A DNA stretch of 64,000 nt from Pseudomonas sp. GM18 (GTDB lineage: Bacteria; Pseudomonadota; Gammaproteobacteria; Pseudomonadales; Pseudomonadaceae). The notes beneath the pieces are model-generated. The model ran no database searches, was not told the DNA's origin, and saw only the letters and a program-made list of their open reading frames with translations. The position numbers were made by a program, and so were the translations under genes. Every line of letters starts with the position of its first letter. The first letter of the stretch is position 1. The DNA lies in the NCBI RefSeq assembly GCF_000282195.1, contig NZ_AKJT01000028.1:62001-126000 (forward strand). Direction: 5' to 3'. Shown one piece after another: positions 47,944 to 57,185 of the stretch.

Positions 47944-48170
47944 TTTATGTCATAGAGGTCTTCGACAAAGAAACCGAGCTCCTCGTATTCGAAGAAGAGT
48001 TACCGAGCGGATACGACCAGGAGATAAAAGTAATAATGGGATGGACGGCAGAACAACAAGGATGGGAGGGATATAACCTCACGAACGAACAGCTCGATGC
48101 CCTGGAAGGAATACTGGGGAAGAAAATTTATGACCCTGCATATCTCTTTCAACTCAGCTGCAACGTCTAG
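47940..48170 (+). CDS. Candidate immunity protein for the E3-type pyocin (DUF7683-like)
   Basis: 76 residues, acidic (MIYVIEVFDKETELLVFEEE, MGWTAEQQGWEGYNLT). It starts inside the toxin stop (4-nt overlap), the normal place and size for a bacteriocin immunity gene, but it does not resemble the colicin E3 immunity protein in sequence. Strong acidity suits binding of a basic nuclease domain. Function by position; family name recalled, not searched. Confidence 0.7.
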   Translation: MIYVIEVFDKETELLVFEEELPSGYDQEIKVIMGWTAEQQGWEGYNLTNEQLDALEGILGKKIYDPAYLFQLSCNV

Positions 48171-48184
48171 ATACAGCCGCATTT

Positions 48185-48319
48185 GATCGTCCCCACGCTC
48201 CGCGTGGGAATGCCGCCGGGGACGCTCTGCGTTCCGCTGGCGACGCCAGGCTTGAGTCCTGCGCACTGGTGACGCGGAGCGTCACGAGATGCATTCCCAC
48301 GCGGAGCGTGGGAACGATC
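48185..48319. repeat. REP-like element, long variant
   Basis: GATCGTCCCCACGCTCCGCG...CGCGGAGCGTGGGAACGATC, with extra inner GGGACGCTCTGCG and GACGCGGAGCGTC. Starts 15 nt after the immunity gene. Confidence 0.8.
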
Positions 48320-48346
48320 AGACATAACTGAAAACAGCAGACACAA

Positions 48347-48378
48347 AAAACCCCGACCAGTCACCTGATCGGGGTTTT
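48347..48378 (-). terminator. Rho-independent terminator, bidirectional-looking
   Basis: AAAACCCCGA / TCGGGGTTTT stem with A's and T's on both flanks. Serves the minus-strand glycine-zipper lipoprotein and perhaps the pyocin operon. Confidence 0.8.
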
Positions 48379-48398
48379 CTTTTACCTTTCGTTCCCGC

Positions 48399-48863
48399 TT
48401 AGTGCGAAACGCGACTGGTCCCACCCACAGTGGAAATCCGCACACGCTCACCCACGCGGAACACTTCGTTTGGCTGAACTTCCTGCACGTAGGCGCGCAT
48501 GCTGCCATCGTCTTCGCGCACGGTGATTTCAACGCCTTGAGTACGGGTCAGGCCTTCTTCGGCAGCCGAGCCCACCAGGCCACCCGCTACAGCGCCGATG
48601 ACCGCTGCAACGATGCTGCCGCGACCGCCGCCGACGGCGCTACCGCCCACGCCACCCACGGCTGCACCCGCGAGGCCGCCAATAGGCGTTTTGGTGCCTT
48701 CGATTTTCACCGGACGCAGGGCTTCGATGGTGCCCATGCGAATCGTCTGCACGCGACGCGCTTCGTCACGGGAGTAGGAGTCACCGGTCAGGCTCGATTG
48801 GCAACCGGAGAGCAACATCGCCATCGTGGAAAAGGAAGCAACCAGCAAAACAGACTTACGCAT
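48399..48863 (-). CDS. Glycine-zipper outer-membrane lipoprotein (SlyB/Pcp-like)
   Basis: 154 residues from the ATG at 48863. Lipoprotein signal with lipobox LLSGC; then a glycine-zipper stretch (GGLAGAAVGGVGGSAVGGG, AAVIGAVAGGLVGSAAEEG) and a small beta domain (QGVEITVREDDGSM, RVRISTVGG). Typical 17-kDa antigen/SlyB-like envelope-integrity lipoprotein. GGAG 9 nt before the start. Confidence 0.88.
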   Translation of the reverse strand: MRKSVLLVASFSTMAMLLSGCQSSLTGDSYSRDEARRVQTIRMGTIEALRPVKIEGTKTPIGGLAGAAVGGVGGSAVGGGRGSIVAAVIGAVAGGLVGSAAEEGLTRTQGVEITVREDDGSMRAYVQEVQPNEVFRVGERVRISTVGGTSRVSH

Positions 48864-49031
48864 AGCATCAAACTCCATAGGACAGGTATCCATTAAACTC
48901 CGCAGCTTGACGCCTGTCACGGCATCGCCCGGATAAAATTGGTTTCATTCAGGCCTGGTACAGGCACTTTTCGAACTCACCACACAGTAGCGTCACATTA
49001 CGAAATCTGCGCCGCTGACCCAAGGATTATC

Positions 49032-49268
49032 ATGGATTACTTCATCATTGTCGTCACGACCGCCGCCGGTTTGTACTTCCATTGGTGGTTGTACGTGCGG
49101 ATCAAACGCTGGATGGACCGCGATCTGGCGTTGTCACTGGCGGGTAAAGACGAACAAAAAAGAGCCTTCATGCTCCAGCAACTGGCGAACGCTCAAGCGC
49201 AGAAGATCAAGCGTCGGGACCTGCCGCAGTGGCTTGAGGCCGCTGCGGCGGGCTATTCCAATCGGTAG
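49032..49268 (+). CDS. Small membrane protein, 78 aa
   Basis: AAGGA 6 nt before the ATG. N-terminal membrane helix (YFIIVVTTAAGLYFHWWLYV) followed by a basic cytoplasmic tail (DEQKRAFMLQQLANAQAQKI). No known domain. Converges on pdxH with only 5 nt between stops. Confidence 0.68.
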   Translation: MDYFIIVVTTAAGLYFHWWLYVRIKRWMDRDLALSLAGKDEQKRAFMLQQLANAQAQKIKRRDLPQWLEAAAAGYSNR

Positions 49269-49273
49269 ACCGT

Positions 49274-49921
49274 TTACGGCGCCAAGCGTTCACGAACCCA
49301 GTCGGCGCCCTGCAATCGGTAGTTGAGGCGATCGTGCAGACGGCTCGGACGGCCCTGCCAGAATTCGATGCGCTCCGGTAGCAAGCGATAACCGCCCCAG
49401 TGTTCAGGACAGTGAGGCTGAGTGTCGCTGAAACGCTGCTCGGTGTCCTTGAGCAGCGCTTCCAGTTCGGCGCGATCGGCGATCACCCGGCTCTGGGGCG
49501 ACGCCCAGGCACCGAGACGACTGCCCAGAGGACGAACCTGATAGTAGGCGTCGGACTCTTCAGGCGTGACCTTCACCACCCGCCCCTCGATGCGCACCTG
49601 GCGCTCCAGGGCCGGCCAGAAGAACGTCATGGCCGCAAATGGATTGGCTGCCAATTGCTGACCCTTGTCGCTCTCGTAGTTGGTGAAGAACGTAAAGCCC
49701 TGCTCGTCCAGGCCCTTGAGCAGCAGAATGCGGCAATGCGGCCGACCGTCCTGGTCGACGGTGGCCAGCGTCATGGCATTCGCCTCCACCGGCACCTGCT
49801 CGGTTTTCACCGCATCGGCGAACCACTGATGAAACAGCGCAAACGGCTCGGCCGGGGCTTGCGCCTCGGTCAGGCCATCTCGGGTGTAGTCGCGACGCAT
49901 ATCTGCCAAGGGCCGGGTCAT
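49274..49921 (-). CDS. pdxH: Pyridoxamine 5'-phosphate oxidase
   Basis: 215 residues, normal length. FMN/PLP motifs: [45 protein letters not shown] and the C-terminal [15 protein letters not shown]. Oxidises PNP/PMP to PLP in the cytoplasm. Confidence 0.95.
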   Translation of the reverse strand: MTRPLADMRRDYTRDGLTEAQAPAEPFALFHQWFADAVKTEQVPVEANAMTLATVDQDGRPHCRILLLKGLDEQGFTFFTNYESDKGQQLAANPFAAMTFFWPALERQVRIEGRVVKVTPEESDAYYQVRPLGSRLGAWASPQSRVIADRAELEALLKDTEQRFSDTQPHCPEHWGGYRLLPERIEFWQGRPSRLHDRLNYRLQGADWVRERLAP

Positions 49922-49945
49922 GGCGCATTCCTTTTGGTTAACGAA

Positions 49946-50938
49946 TCACTTCTTTGTGGCATCGGTGGCGGTGGCGCTCTTCGAATCGACAGCGGCTTTG
50001 GCTGGCGCGGTCTTTTTCGCGGGTGCCTTTTTGGCTGGAGCCTTGGCTGCCACCTTCTTGGCCGGTGCCTTTTTCTTCGACGAGGCAGCCGTTTTTTTCG
50101 CAGCCGGTTCCGTGGTCACAGGCTTGGCCACTGGCTTGACGTCTTGCGCGACGACTTTGGTTACCGGTGCCGGAGCCGGCATATTGTACTTGCTCAGCAA
50201 TGCGGCCATGGTGTTTTGCGGCGTCAACAACAGCTCGACGCGACGGTTCAAGGCACGACCTTCAGCACTGTCGTTGGCGGCACGCGGTGCCTCACCGCCC
50301 ATGCCGCGCAGCATCAGGCGATCACGCTGCAGACCGCTGAGACGGAAAATCGCTGCCACCGCCTGGGCGCGCTCCTGGCTCAGTTTCACGTTGGCCGGTG
50401 CGGCACCCGACGTATCACTGTGGCCGAGTACCAGCACGGCAGTCTTTGGATCGGCTTCGAGGATTTTCGCCACACGGGTGAACGGAGCGAGGGTCACCGG
50501 CAGCAGCATGGCCGGACGGTCAGGGTTGAACGAGCCTTCTACCGGAGCCGTGACGACCAGCACGTTTTCACGGCGCTCAAGTTGCAGGTTGCTGCCCTTG
50601 ATCGCTTCGCGCAGGCGCGGTTCGTAGTCGTCGAGCCAGGCTTGGGTGATTTTCGGATCGGGCATCGGCACGGCTGCTTTGGCGGTGCTGGTGCTCTGCT
50701 CCTTGCCGCCGAACGGCCACCACCATTTGCCACCGGCATCGGCTTCAGCCTTGGCGACGGGTGCTGTGGCAGCAGGTTTCAGGGGCGCCGGGGCCGGGGC
50801 GGGTTCTTTAGTCGCGACCTTGTCGGAAGAACCGAACGGCCACCAGCTGCTGCCACCTGCGGCATCATTTTGTGGGGTTTGTGCACAACCGGTGATAGCG
50901 AAGCACAGGGCCAGGGCGAGGGTTTTATTGGACGACAT
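49946..50938 (-). CDS. OmpA-family lipoprotein with Lys/Ala/Pro-rich C-terminal tail
   Basis: 330 residues. Lipobox AITGC at ~18; two WWPFG modules (SSWWPFGSSDK, ~30; KWWWPFGGKEQ, ~72) in a Pro/Ala linker; OmpA peptidoglycan-binding domain at ~145-240 (VLVLGHSDTSGAAPANVKLS, RALNRRVELLL). From ~265 the chain becomes a histone H1-like tail (KKAPAKKVAAKAPAKKAPAK...). Such a highly basic tail on a periplasm-facing lipoprotein is unusual; it may bind anionic polymers such as LPS or peptidoglycan-linked material. Confidence 0.82.
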   Translation of the reverse strand: MSSNKTLALALCFAITGCAQTPQNDAAGGSSWWPFGSSDKVATKEPAPAPAPLKPAATAPVAKAEADAGGKWWWPFGGKEQSTSTAKAAVPMPDPKITQAWLDDYEPRLREAIKGSNLQLERRENVLVVTAPVEGSFNPDRPAMLLPVTLAPFTRVAKILEADPKTAVLVLGHSDTSGAAPANVKLSQERAQAVAAIFRLSGLQRDRLMLRGMGGEAPRAANDSAEGRALNRRVELLLTPQNTMAALLSKYNMPAPAPVTKVVAQDVKPVAKPVTTEPAAKKTAASSKKKAPAKKVAAKAPAKKAPAKKTAPAKAAVDSKSATATDATKK

Positions 50939-51053
50939 TGGGTATCCACAAAATGAGGTAATTAAAAGTCAGACCGGGTTGACCCCGGCCAAAACTGACG
51001 CTTTGAAACCACAAAAGCTTTCGGGTTCCGGCCCTGGCCCCCTTAAGCGTGAT

Positions 51054-52205
51054 TTACAGACAAGTGGCCAGTACGCGCACAAGTTTTTGGGCTCGTGGAT
51101 CCATCAAGACGTACGGCCCCAGGGTATTTGTCACAAAGCCGAAGGCCACATCATGCTCCGGATCAGCAAAACCGACGGACCCGCCAGCGCCCGGGTGACC
51201 GAACGCCCGAGGGCCGAGGCCGTAGGTGGCGTTGGGGACGTCCGGTTGATCGAGCATGCAACCCAGGCCGAAGCGGGTCCGGGTCAATAAAGTCTTGTCT
51301 TCGCCGACGCTGTGTTCGCGGGTCAGCTCGTCGAGCATTTCGCTTTCCAGCAGGCTGCCATCGAGCAGACCGGCGTAGAAACCGGCCAGGCTGCGAGCGT
51401 TGCCATGACCGTTGGCGGCCGGCTGCTGCATGCGCCGCCATTCCGGTTTGTTGGTGCTGGTCATGATTGAAGGCGGGTTGGTGAAGGCCCGGGTAGTCAT
51501 GGCCGTCGGTTCACGCATGGTTACCTGCAGCAAGCGCTGGGCCGCGGCATCGCCGACGTTGCCTTTACCACGGGCGATGTGCGCCACTCGATGGAACTCT
51601 TTGTCGGCAAGGCCGACGTGGAAATCCAGCCCCAAAGGCTTGGCAACCCGTGCCACGATGGACTCGCCCGGCCCACGACCATCGGCGCGACGCAACAATT
51701 CACCGACCAGCCAGCCATAGGTGATCGCCGCATAACCGTGACCTTCGCCCGGCGTCCACCACGGAGCTTCGGCGGCCAGGGCATCGACCATGGTCTGCCA
51801 GTCGTAAAGCGCTTCGGGGGGCAGCAACTCGCGCAGGGCCGGCAGACCAGCCTGATGGCAGAGCAATTGGCGCAGCGTCACGGATTCCTTGCCAGCGGCG
51901 GCAAACTCGGGCCAGTAGCGGGCGACCGGGGCATCGAGTTGCAGCTTGCCCTCAGCCACCAATTGCAGCGCCGTCACGGCGGTGAAGGTTTTGGTGCAGG
52001 AGAACAGGTTGGCGATGGTGTCGCTGTGCCAGGCCTCATGGCCGTCCTTGTCGGCGGTACCGGCCCAAAGGTCGAGGACGGTTTCACCACCGATCCGGAT
52101 GCACAACGCCGCGCCACGTTCCTGAGGATCGTCGAACAGCGCTGCAAACGCTTCACGCACCGCTTCGAACTTAAGCTCGTAATGACCCTGAATCTGCACC
52201 CGCAA
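51054..52205 (-). CDS. Serine hydrolase, beta-lactamase/EstB family
   Basis: 383 residues. The class C-like SxxK is S69-C-T-K72 (NLFSCTKTFTAV), and the YxN position reads Y163-G-W (ITYGWLVGE), typical of EstB-type esterases rather than resistance beta-lactamases. HPGAGGSVGFADPEHDVAFGFV near the end fits the third motif region. No signal peptide; probably a cytoplasmic esterase. Confidence 0.87.
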   Translation of the reverse strand: MRVQIQGHYELKFEAVREAFAALFDDPQERGAALCIRIGGETVLDLWAGTADKDGHEAWHSDTIANLFSCTKTFTAVTALQLVAEGKLQLDAPVARYWPEFAAAGKESVTLRQLLCHQAGLPALRELLPPEALYDWQTMVDALAAEAPWWTPGEGHGYAAITYGWLVGELLRRADGRGPGESIVARVAKPLGLDFHVGLADKEFHRVAHIARGKGNVGDAAAQRLLQVTMREPTAMTTRAFTNPPSIMTSTNKPEWRRMQQPAANGHGNARSLAGFYAGLLDGSLLESEMLDELTREHSVGEDKTLLTRTRFGLGCMLDQPDVPNATYGLGPRAFGHPGAGGSVGFADPEHDVAFGFVTNTLGPYVLMDPRAQKLVRVLATCL

Positions 52206-52335
52206 CTCTCCCGGAAAAACGCTCTACAAAGTGGCCCGCATTGTTCCAGCCCTTGAGGGATTTGGGAACAGGGTTGGGCCGGGTGGTCGCCCGGTTATGG
52301 AAATGATCGGAAATTTATAGTGCCTATACCGACGC

Positions 52336-52403
52336 CTTCGCGGGCAAGCCTCGCTCCTGCAGGGATTGCGCATTACCTGTAGGAGCGAGGCTTGCCCGCG
52401 AAG
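52336..52403. repeat. REP-like inverted repeat (CTTCGCGGGCAAGCCTCGCTCCT type)
   Basis: Arms CTTCGCGGGCAAGCCTCGCTCCTG and its complement around ~20 nt, between the serine hydrolase and glycosidase genes. Confidence 0.75.
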
Positions 52404-52425
52404 AACGATAACGCGGTCTCAGATA

Positions 52426-54846
52426 TTAATGCCCATTTGCGGAATGCCCACCCGCATGGCCAGCGCCCTTGCCCGGGCCTTTGCCTGCCTCGCCTTTCCT
52501 GCCGCCCTCGACATCGTGACTGGCTTTATCCGCCTCAGCACTGGCCTTCTCCGCCTCTTTGCCAAGCTGATCGATGATCTGCAGATTGCTTTTACGCACA
52601 CTGTCGACAAAGCCCTGGAACGGCAAATCGGTAATGCCCACCAGACCGAAGTGCCCGTTCTCGCCATCCAGCAGACGACCGGTCACCGGTTGATCGAGGT
52701 ACTGGAACCAGTGCACCCCGACAATCGACGGTTCGCTCATCGCCTGTTTGAGGAAGTGGGCGTAGGCCGGGCCACGATCTTCTTCCTTCGCCAGTTGCGT
52801 CACGCCGCCCCAGAACGGGCCGCGATCCGCCGAGCCGACGTTGAACTCGGTGATCAGCACCGGTTTGTCCAGGCTGCGCAGTTTGGCGAAGTCGTAACCG
52901 TCCTGGGGTTGCAGGGTGTACATGTTGAAGCTCAACACGTCGCAGTATTGCGCGCAGGACTCGACCGCTTCGGGGGTGCTGATGGCAAAGCGGCCACCCA
53001 GCAGTAACTGGTTCGGCGCGTGCCATTTGAGCGAATCGGATACGGTCTTGAAGTAGGTGTCGGCGAAGACCTTCTGGAAGTATTTGAAGTCGGCTTCGAT
53101 TTCCGGGTGTTCGGCGTTCGGCTCCGGCGGCACGAAGCCCGGGTCTTCCATCAATTCCCAGGCCGGCAGATCAATGCCCCAGGCTTTCGACAGCCCCGCC
53201 TGGTTGCGGTACTTGTCGCGCAGTTGCTTGAGGAAGGCGCGTTTGGCCGGAACATCAGTGGTCATTTTCAAGGTGCCGTAGGCCAGCGCATAGCGGGCCT
53301 TCGGGTCATCGCCGGGACCGGCCCAGGCCAGTTCGTTGTCAGCGAAGTAACCGATCAGCCACGGATCGTCGCGATGGTCGCGGGCGGCGATGGCCACGGC
53401 GCGTTCGGTGGCCATGGCAAAACGTGGATCGAACGGGTCAGGCATGCCGCCCCACCAATCGGTGCCCGTGCTAATGCTGGCGTAATCGCCGACGATCGAC
53501 AGCGGCAAGGTGTACGGCACACGGTCTGCGTTGCCCAACACCGGTGCGCTCCAGTTGCCGAGGGTGTTGAAACCCCAGGCTTGCAGGCGATCGAGGGTAT
53601 GACTGGCCCAGCGTTGTTCGTTGAACGCCACTTTGCACGGTTCGACGGCCGTTTGCGCGGCCGCTTTTTCGACTGTCGCCTCAACCGCATCGGCCTTGGC
53701 TGCTTCGGCAACACCGGCCTTGGTGTCGCTGCCCGGTGCGCAAGGGTCGCCATACAGACGCTGCAGGTTGGCACCATAGAAATCGTACCAACGACCGCCA
53801 TTGTAGGCTCGGCCCTGATCGGCACCGTTGCCGCCACGGTTATCGCCTTCGCCATAGTGACTGGCCAGGGGTTCGTCGGGTTTGGGCAGGGACTCGAACA
53901 TCCACTCGCGCCCGGCGACGTAGGTCTGGTTGACACTCGGGGTCACGGTGTTGACGCCGAGGGAATAGAACGGATGCCCTTCCGGAGTCACCAGGTACCA
54001 GCGACCGTCACGCTTTTCCGTGCGGAAAAAGCCGCTGGCCTTGAACACCGGGCCTTTATTCAAGCCGCCGAACTTGTCCAGGGAGGCCTTCTCACGCTCG
54101 GCCAGCCAGGCTTTCAGTTGTTGCTGTTCTTTGCCGGCGGCAGATTTCAGTTGCTCGTCGCTGCCGATCTTTTCCGGCCATTTGGCCCGGGTCGATTGAC
54201 CGTAAGCGTCCACTAGGCCGCTATAAGCGGCTTTGGTCACGGCCTCGCCGTCCTGCACGCCGAAGCGCTCGAGCAGAATGCTTTGGGCGACTTTCGGCTG
54301 ATCCATCGACAAGGTCACCGACACCACCTGGCTGCGATCCAGTTCACCGGTGCTGCTGGCCAGCAGTACGCGCTGCCCTTCGAAGTTGATCGGCATCGGC
54401 GGGCCGGCTTTCATGCCCTGGCTCAACGGCGAACTCGGCTGCAGCGGTACCAGTAAAGTCTGCGCCGGGCCGGCCGGCAGATCGACACGGCTGACCAAAG
54501 TCTTGCCGTCGTTGCTCTGGATTTTCACGTACAGGGTCACGGCCCAGTTCATCGCGCTCTGGATCCGCAAGCTCATGACGCCCGACTGCGACCAGTCCCA
54601 GGCACCGGTCTGCGGTGTCAGGCGCAAGGTCGGCTGGGCAGCCGGGTTGAAGGTCACGCGGCGCAGCACTTCGCCTTCGGCCGTTTGCTCCGCGTTGGAT
54701 TGCGGCAGGCTGGCGTCCTGGGTCGCCACCTGAACCACGTCGGCGGGACGCACAAAGTTGAACAGCGTCTGCTGGCCGGCAGGGGCCGCCAGCAAAGGGG
54801 CTGCGAACATCAAGGCAAAAACAGCGGGCAACGAACGGCGAATCAT
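52426..54846 (-). CDS. Secreted GH-A clan glycoside hydrolase, beta-agarase (GH50)-like
   Basis: 806 residues from the ATG at 54846. Signal peptide (LPAVFALMFAAPLLA), an N-terminal carbohydrate-binding-like beta domain (~25-200), then a TIM barrel: HPFYSLGVNTVTPSVNQTY, YFADNELAWAGPGDD (acid/base Glu ~504) and VLITEFNVGSADRG (nucleophile Glu ~667). This order and the GVNT start resemble GH50 agarase/agarase-like proteins. The C-terminus ends in a Gly/His-rich tail (GPGKGAGHAGGHSANGH). Agar degradation is unexpected in this genus, so the substrate may be another galactan or an exopolysaccharide. Confidence 0.72.
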   Translation of the reverse strand: MIRRSLPAVFALMFAAPLLAAPAGQQTLFNFVRPADVVQVATQDASLPQSNAEQTAEGEVLRRVTFNPAAQPTLRLTPQTGAWDWSQSGVMSLRIQSAMNWAVTLYVKIQSNDGKTLVSRVDLPAGPAQTLLVPLQPSSPLSQGMKAGPPMPINFEGQRVLLASSTGELDRSQVVSVTLSMDQPKVAQSILLERFGVQDGEAVTKAAYSGLVDAYGQSTRAKWPEKIGSDEQLKSAAGKEQQQLKAWLAEREKASLDKFGGLNKGPVFKASGFFRTEKRDGRWYLVTPEGHPFYSLGVNTVTPSVNQTYVAGREWMFESLPKPDEPLASHYGEGDNRGGNGADQGRAYNGGRWYDFYGANLQRLYGDPCAPGSDTKAGVAEAAKADAVEATVEKAAAQTAVEPCKVAFNEQRWASHTLDRLQAWGFNTLGNWSAPVLGNADRVPYTLPLSIVGDYASISTGTDWWGGMPDPFDPRFAMATERAVAIAARDHRDDPWLIGYFADNELAWAGPGDDPKARYALAYGTLKMTTDVPAKRAFLKQLRDKYRNQAGLSKAWGIDLPAWELMEDPGFVPPEPNAEHPEIEADFKYFQKVFADTYFKTVSDSLKWHAPNQLLLGGRFAISTPEAVESCAQYCDVLSFNMYTLQPQDGYDFAKLRSLDKPVLITEFNVGSADRGPFWGGVTQLAKEEDRGPAYAHFLKQAMSEPSIVGVHWFQYLDQPVTGRLLDGENGHFGLVGITDLPFQGFVDSVRKSNLQIIDQLGKEAEKASAEADKASHDVEGGRKGEAGKGPGKGAGHAGGHSANGH

Positions 54847-54942
54847 AAGAACGTGGTTCTCCCTAACGACCATCAATGGGCCAGTGGAAAGGCAGTGGCA
54901 GTGAGGTAGACAACGCGGTGGGCAAATTTGCCCACCGGCGCA

Positions 54943-57087
54943 TCAGGAAATTTCACGACGAAATGGCGGCAACGCATTGAGAATAGCTTTGCCGTAGCGC
55001 TGCGTGACCAAACGACGGTCAAGCAAGGTGATGGTGCCGCGGTCTTCTTCGGTTCGCAGCAGGCGACCGCAGGCCTGGACCAGTTTCAGCGAGGCGTCCG
55101 GCACGGAGATTTCCATGAACGGATTGCCGCCACGGGCTTCGATCCACTCAGCCAGCGCGGCTTCGACCGGATCGTCGGGCACCGAGAACGGAATCTTGGC
55201 GATCACCACGTGTTCGCAGTAGGCACCGGGCAAATCCACGCCTTCGGCAAAACTCGCCAGGCCGAACAGCACGCTGGAATCCCCGCCATCGACCCGCGCC
55301 TTGTGCTTGTTCAGGGTTTCCTGCTTCGACAGATTGCCTTGAATGAACACTTGCTTGCGCCAGTCGCGATCCAGCCCGTCGAACACGTCCTGCATCTGTT
55401 TGCGCGAGGAGAACAGCACCAGGGTGCCACGGGAGCCCTCGACCAGTTCCGGCAAGTCGCGAATGATCGCCGCGGTGTGAGCCGGCGCATCGCGCGGGTC
55501 GGCTTTCAGGTCCGGCACCCGCAGCACACCGGCGTCGGCATGATGGAACGGGCTCGGGACCACGGCAGTCACGGCGGTTTTAGGCAGGCCGGCGCGCATG
55601 CGGAAACGGTCGAAGGTGCCAAGGGCGGTCAGGGTCGCCGAGGTCACCAGCGCCCCGTAAGCCACGTTCCACAGGTTGCGCCGCAGCATTTCCGCCGCGA
55701 GGATCGGGCTGGCATTGACCTCGATGTCGAACAGCGAGCCGCTTTCGGCCAGGGTCAGCCAACGGGCCATGGGCGGGTTGTCTTCCGGGTCTTCGACGGT
55801 GAAGGCGGTCCACAACTCCCAGTTGCCCGAAGAACGCGACAACAGGCTACCGAACAGCGGATACCACTCTTCGGCCTGGTTGCTGGCGATGCCAATGTTG
55901 ACCTCGCCGTCCATGCCTTCCTTGAGCAGTTCGGTGAGCCGGGTGAACAGATCGGTCAGCCGGGCGAAGCCCTTTTTCAGCTCGATGCCCATTTCGCGCA
56001 TGTGTTCGGGAATCACCCCGCCGACGAAGCGGTGACGCGGTCGCTCGCGACCTTCGACGTCTTCGCCGGGCTTGAAGTCGGCAACCTGCTCACAGGCACT
56101 GAACATGAACTGCTGCTGGGTCTTGATCTCCCGGGCCAGTTCCGGCACCTGCTCGATCAACTTGCCCAGATCGCCCGGCAACGGGTGCTGGGCGAGCAAT
56201 TTGGTGAGGTTCTTGGCGGTGGTTTCCAGCCAGTCGGCGGTAGAGCGCAGACGTGTGTAATGGGCGAAATGGCCGATGGCCTTGTCCGGCAAGTGATGGC
56301 CTTCGTCGAACACGTAGATCGTGTCGCGCGGGTCCGGCAGAACCGCGCCGCCACCGAGGGCCAGGTCGGCCAGGACCATGTCGTGGTTGGTGACGATCAC
56401 ATCGACCTTGCCCATGCCTTCGCGGGCCTTGTAGAAGGCGCACTGCCCGAAGTTGGGGCAATGACGGTTGGTGCACTGGCTGTGATCAGTGGTCAGGCGC
56501 GCCCAGTCGGCGTCTTCCAGCGCCGTCGACCAACTGTCGCGGTCACCGTCCCACTTATTGCCGGCAAGCTTCTCGATCATGCTGGTGAACAGCTTCTGAC
56601 TGGCCTCATCGACCTCGATCTTGAAGCCTTCTTCCTCGAACAACTGCGCGGTGGCGGTTTGCGCGTGACCTTCCTGGAGCAACATGTCGAGCTTGGACAG
56701 GCACATGTAGCGCCCCCGCCCCTTGGCCAGGGCGAAGCTGAAGTTCAGCCCGCTGTTGCGCATCAGGTCGGGCAAATCCTTGTAGACGATCTGCTCTTGC
56801 AGGGCCACGGTGGCCGTGGCGATCACCAGACGCTTGCCGGCGGCCTTGGCAGCGGGGATCGCCGCCAGGCTGTAGGCCACGGTTTTGCCAGTACCGGTGC
56901 CGGCTTCCACCGCGACAATCGCGGGGTCGCCACTGCGCCGGCCTTCGTCGTCGGTGTCGATGTCACCGAGGACTTTGGCAATTTCGGCGATCATCAGGCG
57001 TTGGCCGTAGCGCGGCTTGAGGCTCTTGGCTTCGAGAAAACGCGAGTAGGCGCCCTGGATCGTGGTTTTGAGTTCGGTGCTGATCAT
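54943..57087 (-). CDS. dinG: ATP-dependent DNA helicase DinG
   Basis: 714 residues. XPD/Rad3-like: Walker A VEAGTGTGKTVAYSL, the Fe-S cluster cysteines around CTNRHCPNFGQCAFYKA with an upstream Cys in GRYMCLSK, DEGHHLPD Walker B, and the C-terminal ACGRLLRTEEDRG motif VI. 5'-3' helicase that unwinds R-loops and D-loops, often SOS-induced. Divergent from the CopD-like gene. Confidence 0.93.
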   Translation of the reverse strand: MISTELKTTIQGAYSRFLEAKSLKPRYGQRLMIAEIAKVLGDIDTDDEGRRSGDPAIVAVEAGTGTGKTVAYSLAAIPAAKAAGKRLVIATATVALQEQIVYKDLPDLMRNSGLNFSFALAKGRGRYMCLSKLDMLLQEGHAQTATAQLFEEEGFKIEVDEASQKLFTSMIEKLAGNKWDGDRDSWSTALEDADWARLTTDHSQCTNRHCPNFGQCAFYKAREGMGKVDVIVTNHDMVLADLALGGGAVLPDPRDTIYVFDEGHHLPDKAIGHFAHYTRLRSTADWLETTAKNLTKLLAQHPLPGDLGKLIEQVPELAREIKTQQQFMFSACEQVADFKPGEDVEGRERPRHRFVGGVIPEHMREMGIELKKGFARLTDLFTRLTELLKEGMDGEVNIGIASNQAEEWYPLFGSLLSRSSGNWELWTAFTVEDPEDNPPMARWLTLAESGSLFDIEVNASPILAAEMLRRNLWNVAYGALVTSATLTALGTFDRFRMRAGLPKTAVTAVVPSPFHHADAGVLRVPDLKADPRDAPAHTAAIIRDLPELVEGSRGTLVLFSSRKQMQDVFDGLDRDWRKQVFIQGNLSKQETLNKHKARVDGGDSSVLFGLASFAEGVDLPGAYCEHVVIAKIPFSVPDDPVEAALAEWIEARGGNPFMEISVPDASLKLVQACGRLLRTEEDRGTITLLDRRLVTQRYGKAILNALPPFRREIS

Positions 57088-57185
57088 GGATTGTCGGGCG
57101 CAAAAACGCTGGATAAATTTTCAGTAGTTGGGATCGGCCGCTATCATACCCCGCTAATTAATCCCGCGCAGAACGGAGTACCCCA

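Noticed and set aside
14142..48319. Regularly similar palindromes considered as CRISPR repeats
   Set aside because: Copies are single, far apart and self-complementary with no spacers; they are REP-like elements.
49946..50938. AlgP/histone H1-like DNA-binding protein
   Set aside because: The Lys-rich tail fits, but the lipobox and OmpA domain place it in the envelope.
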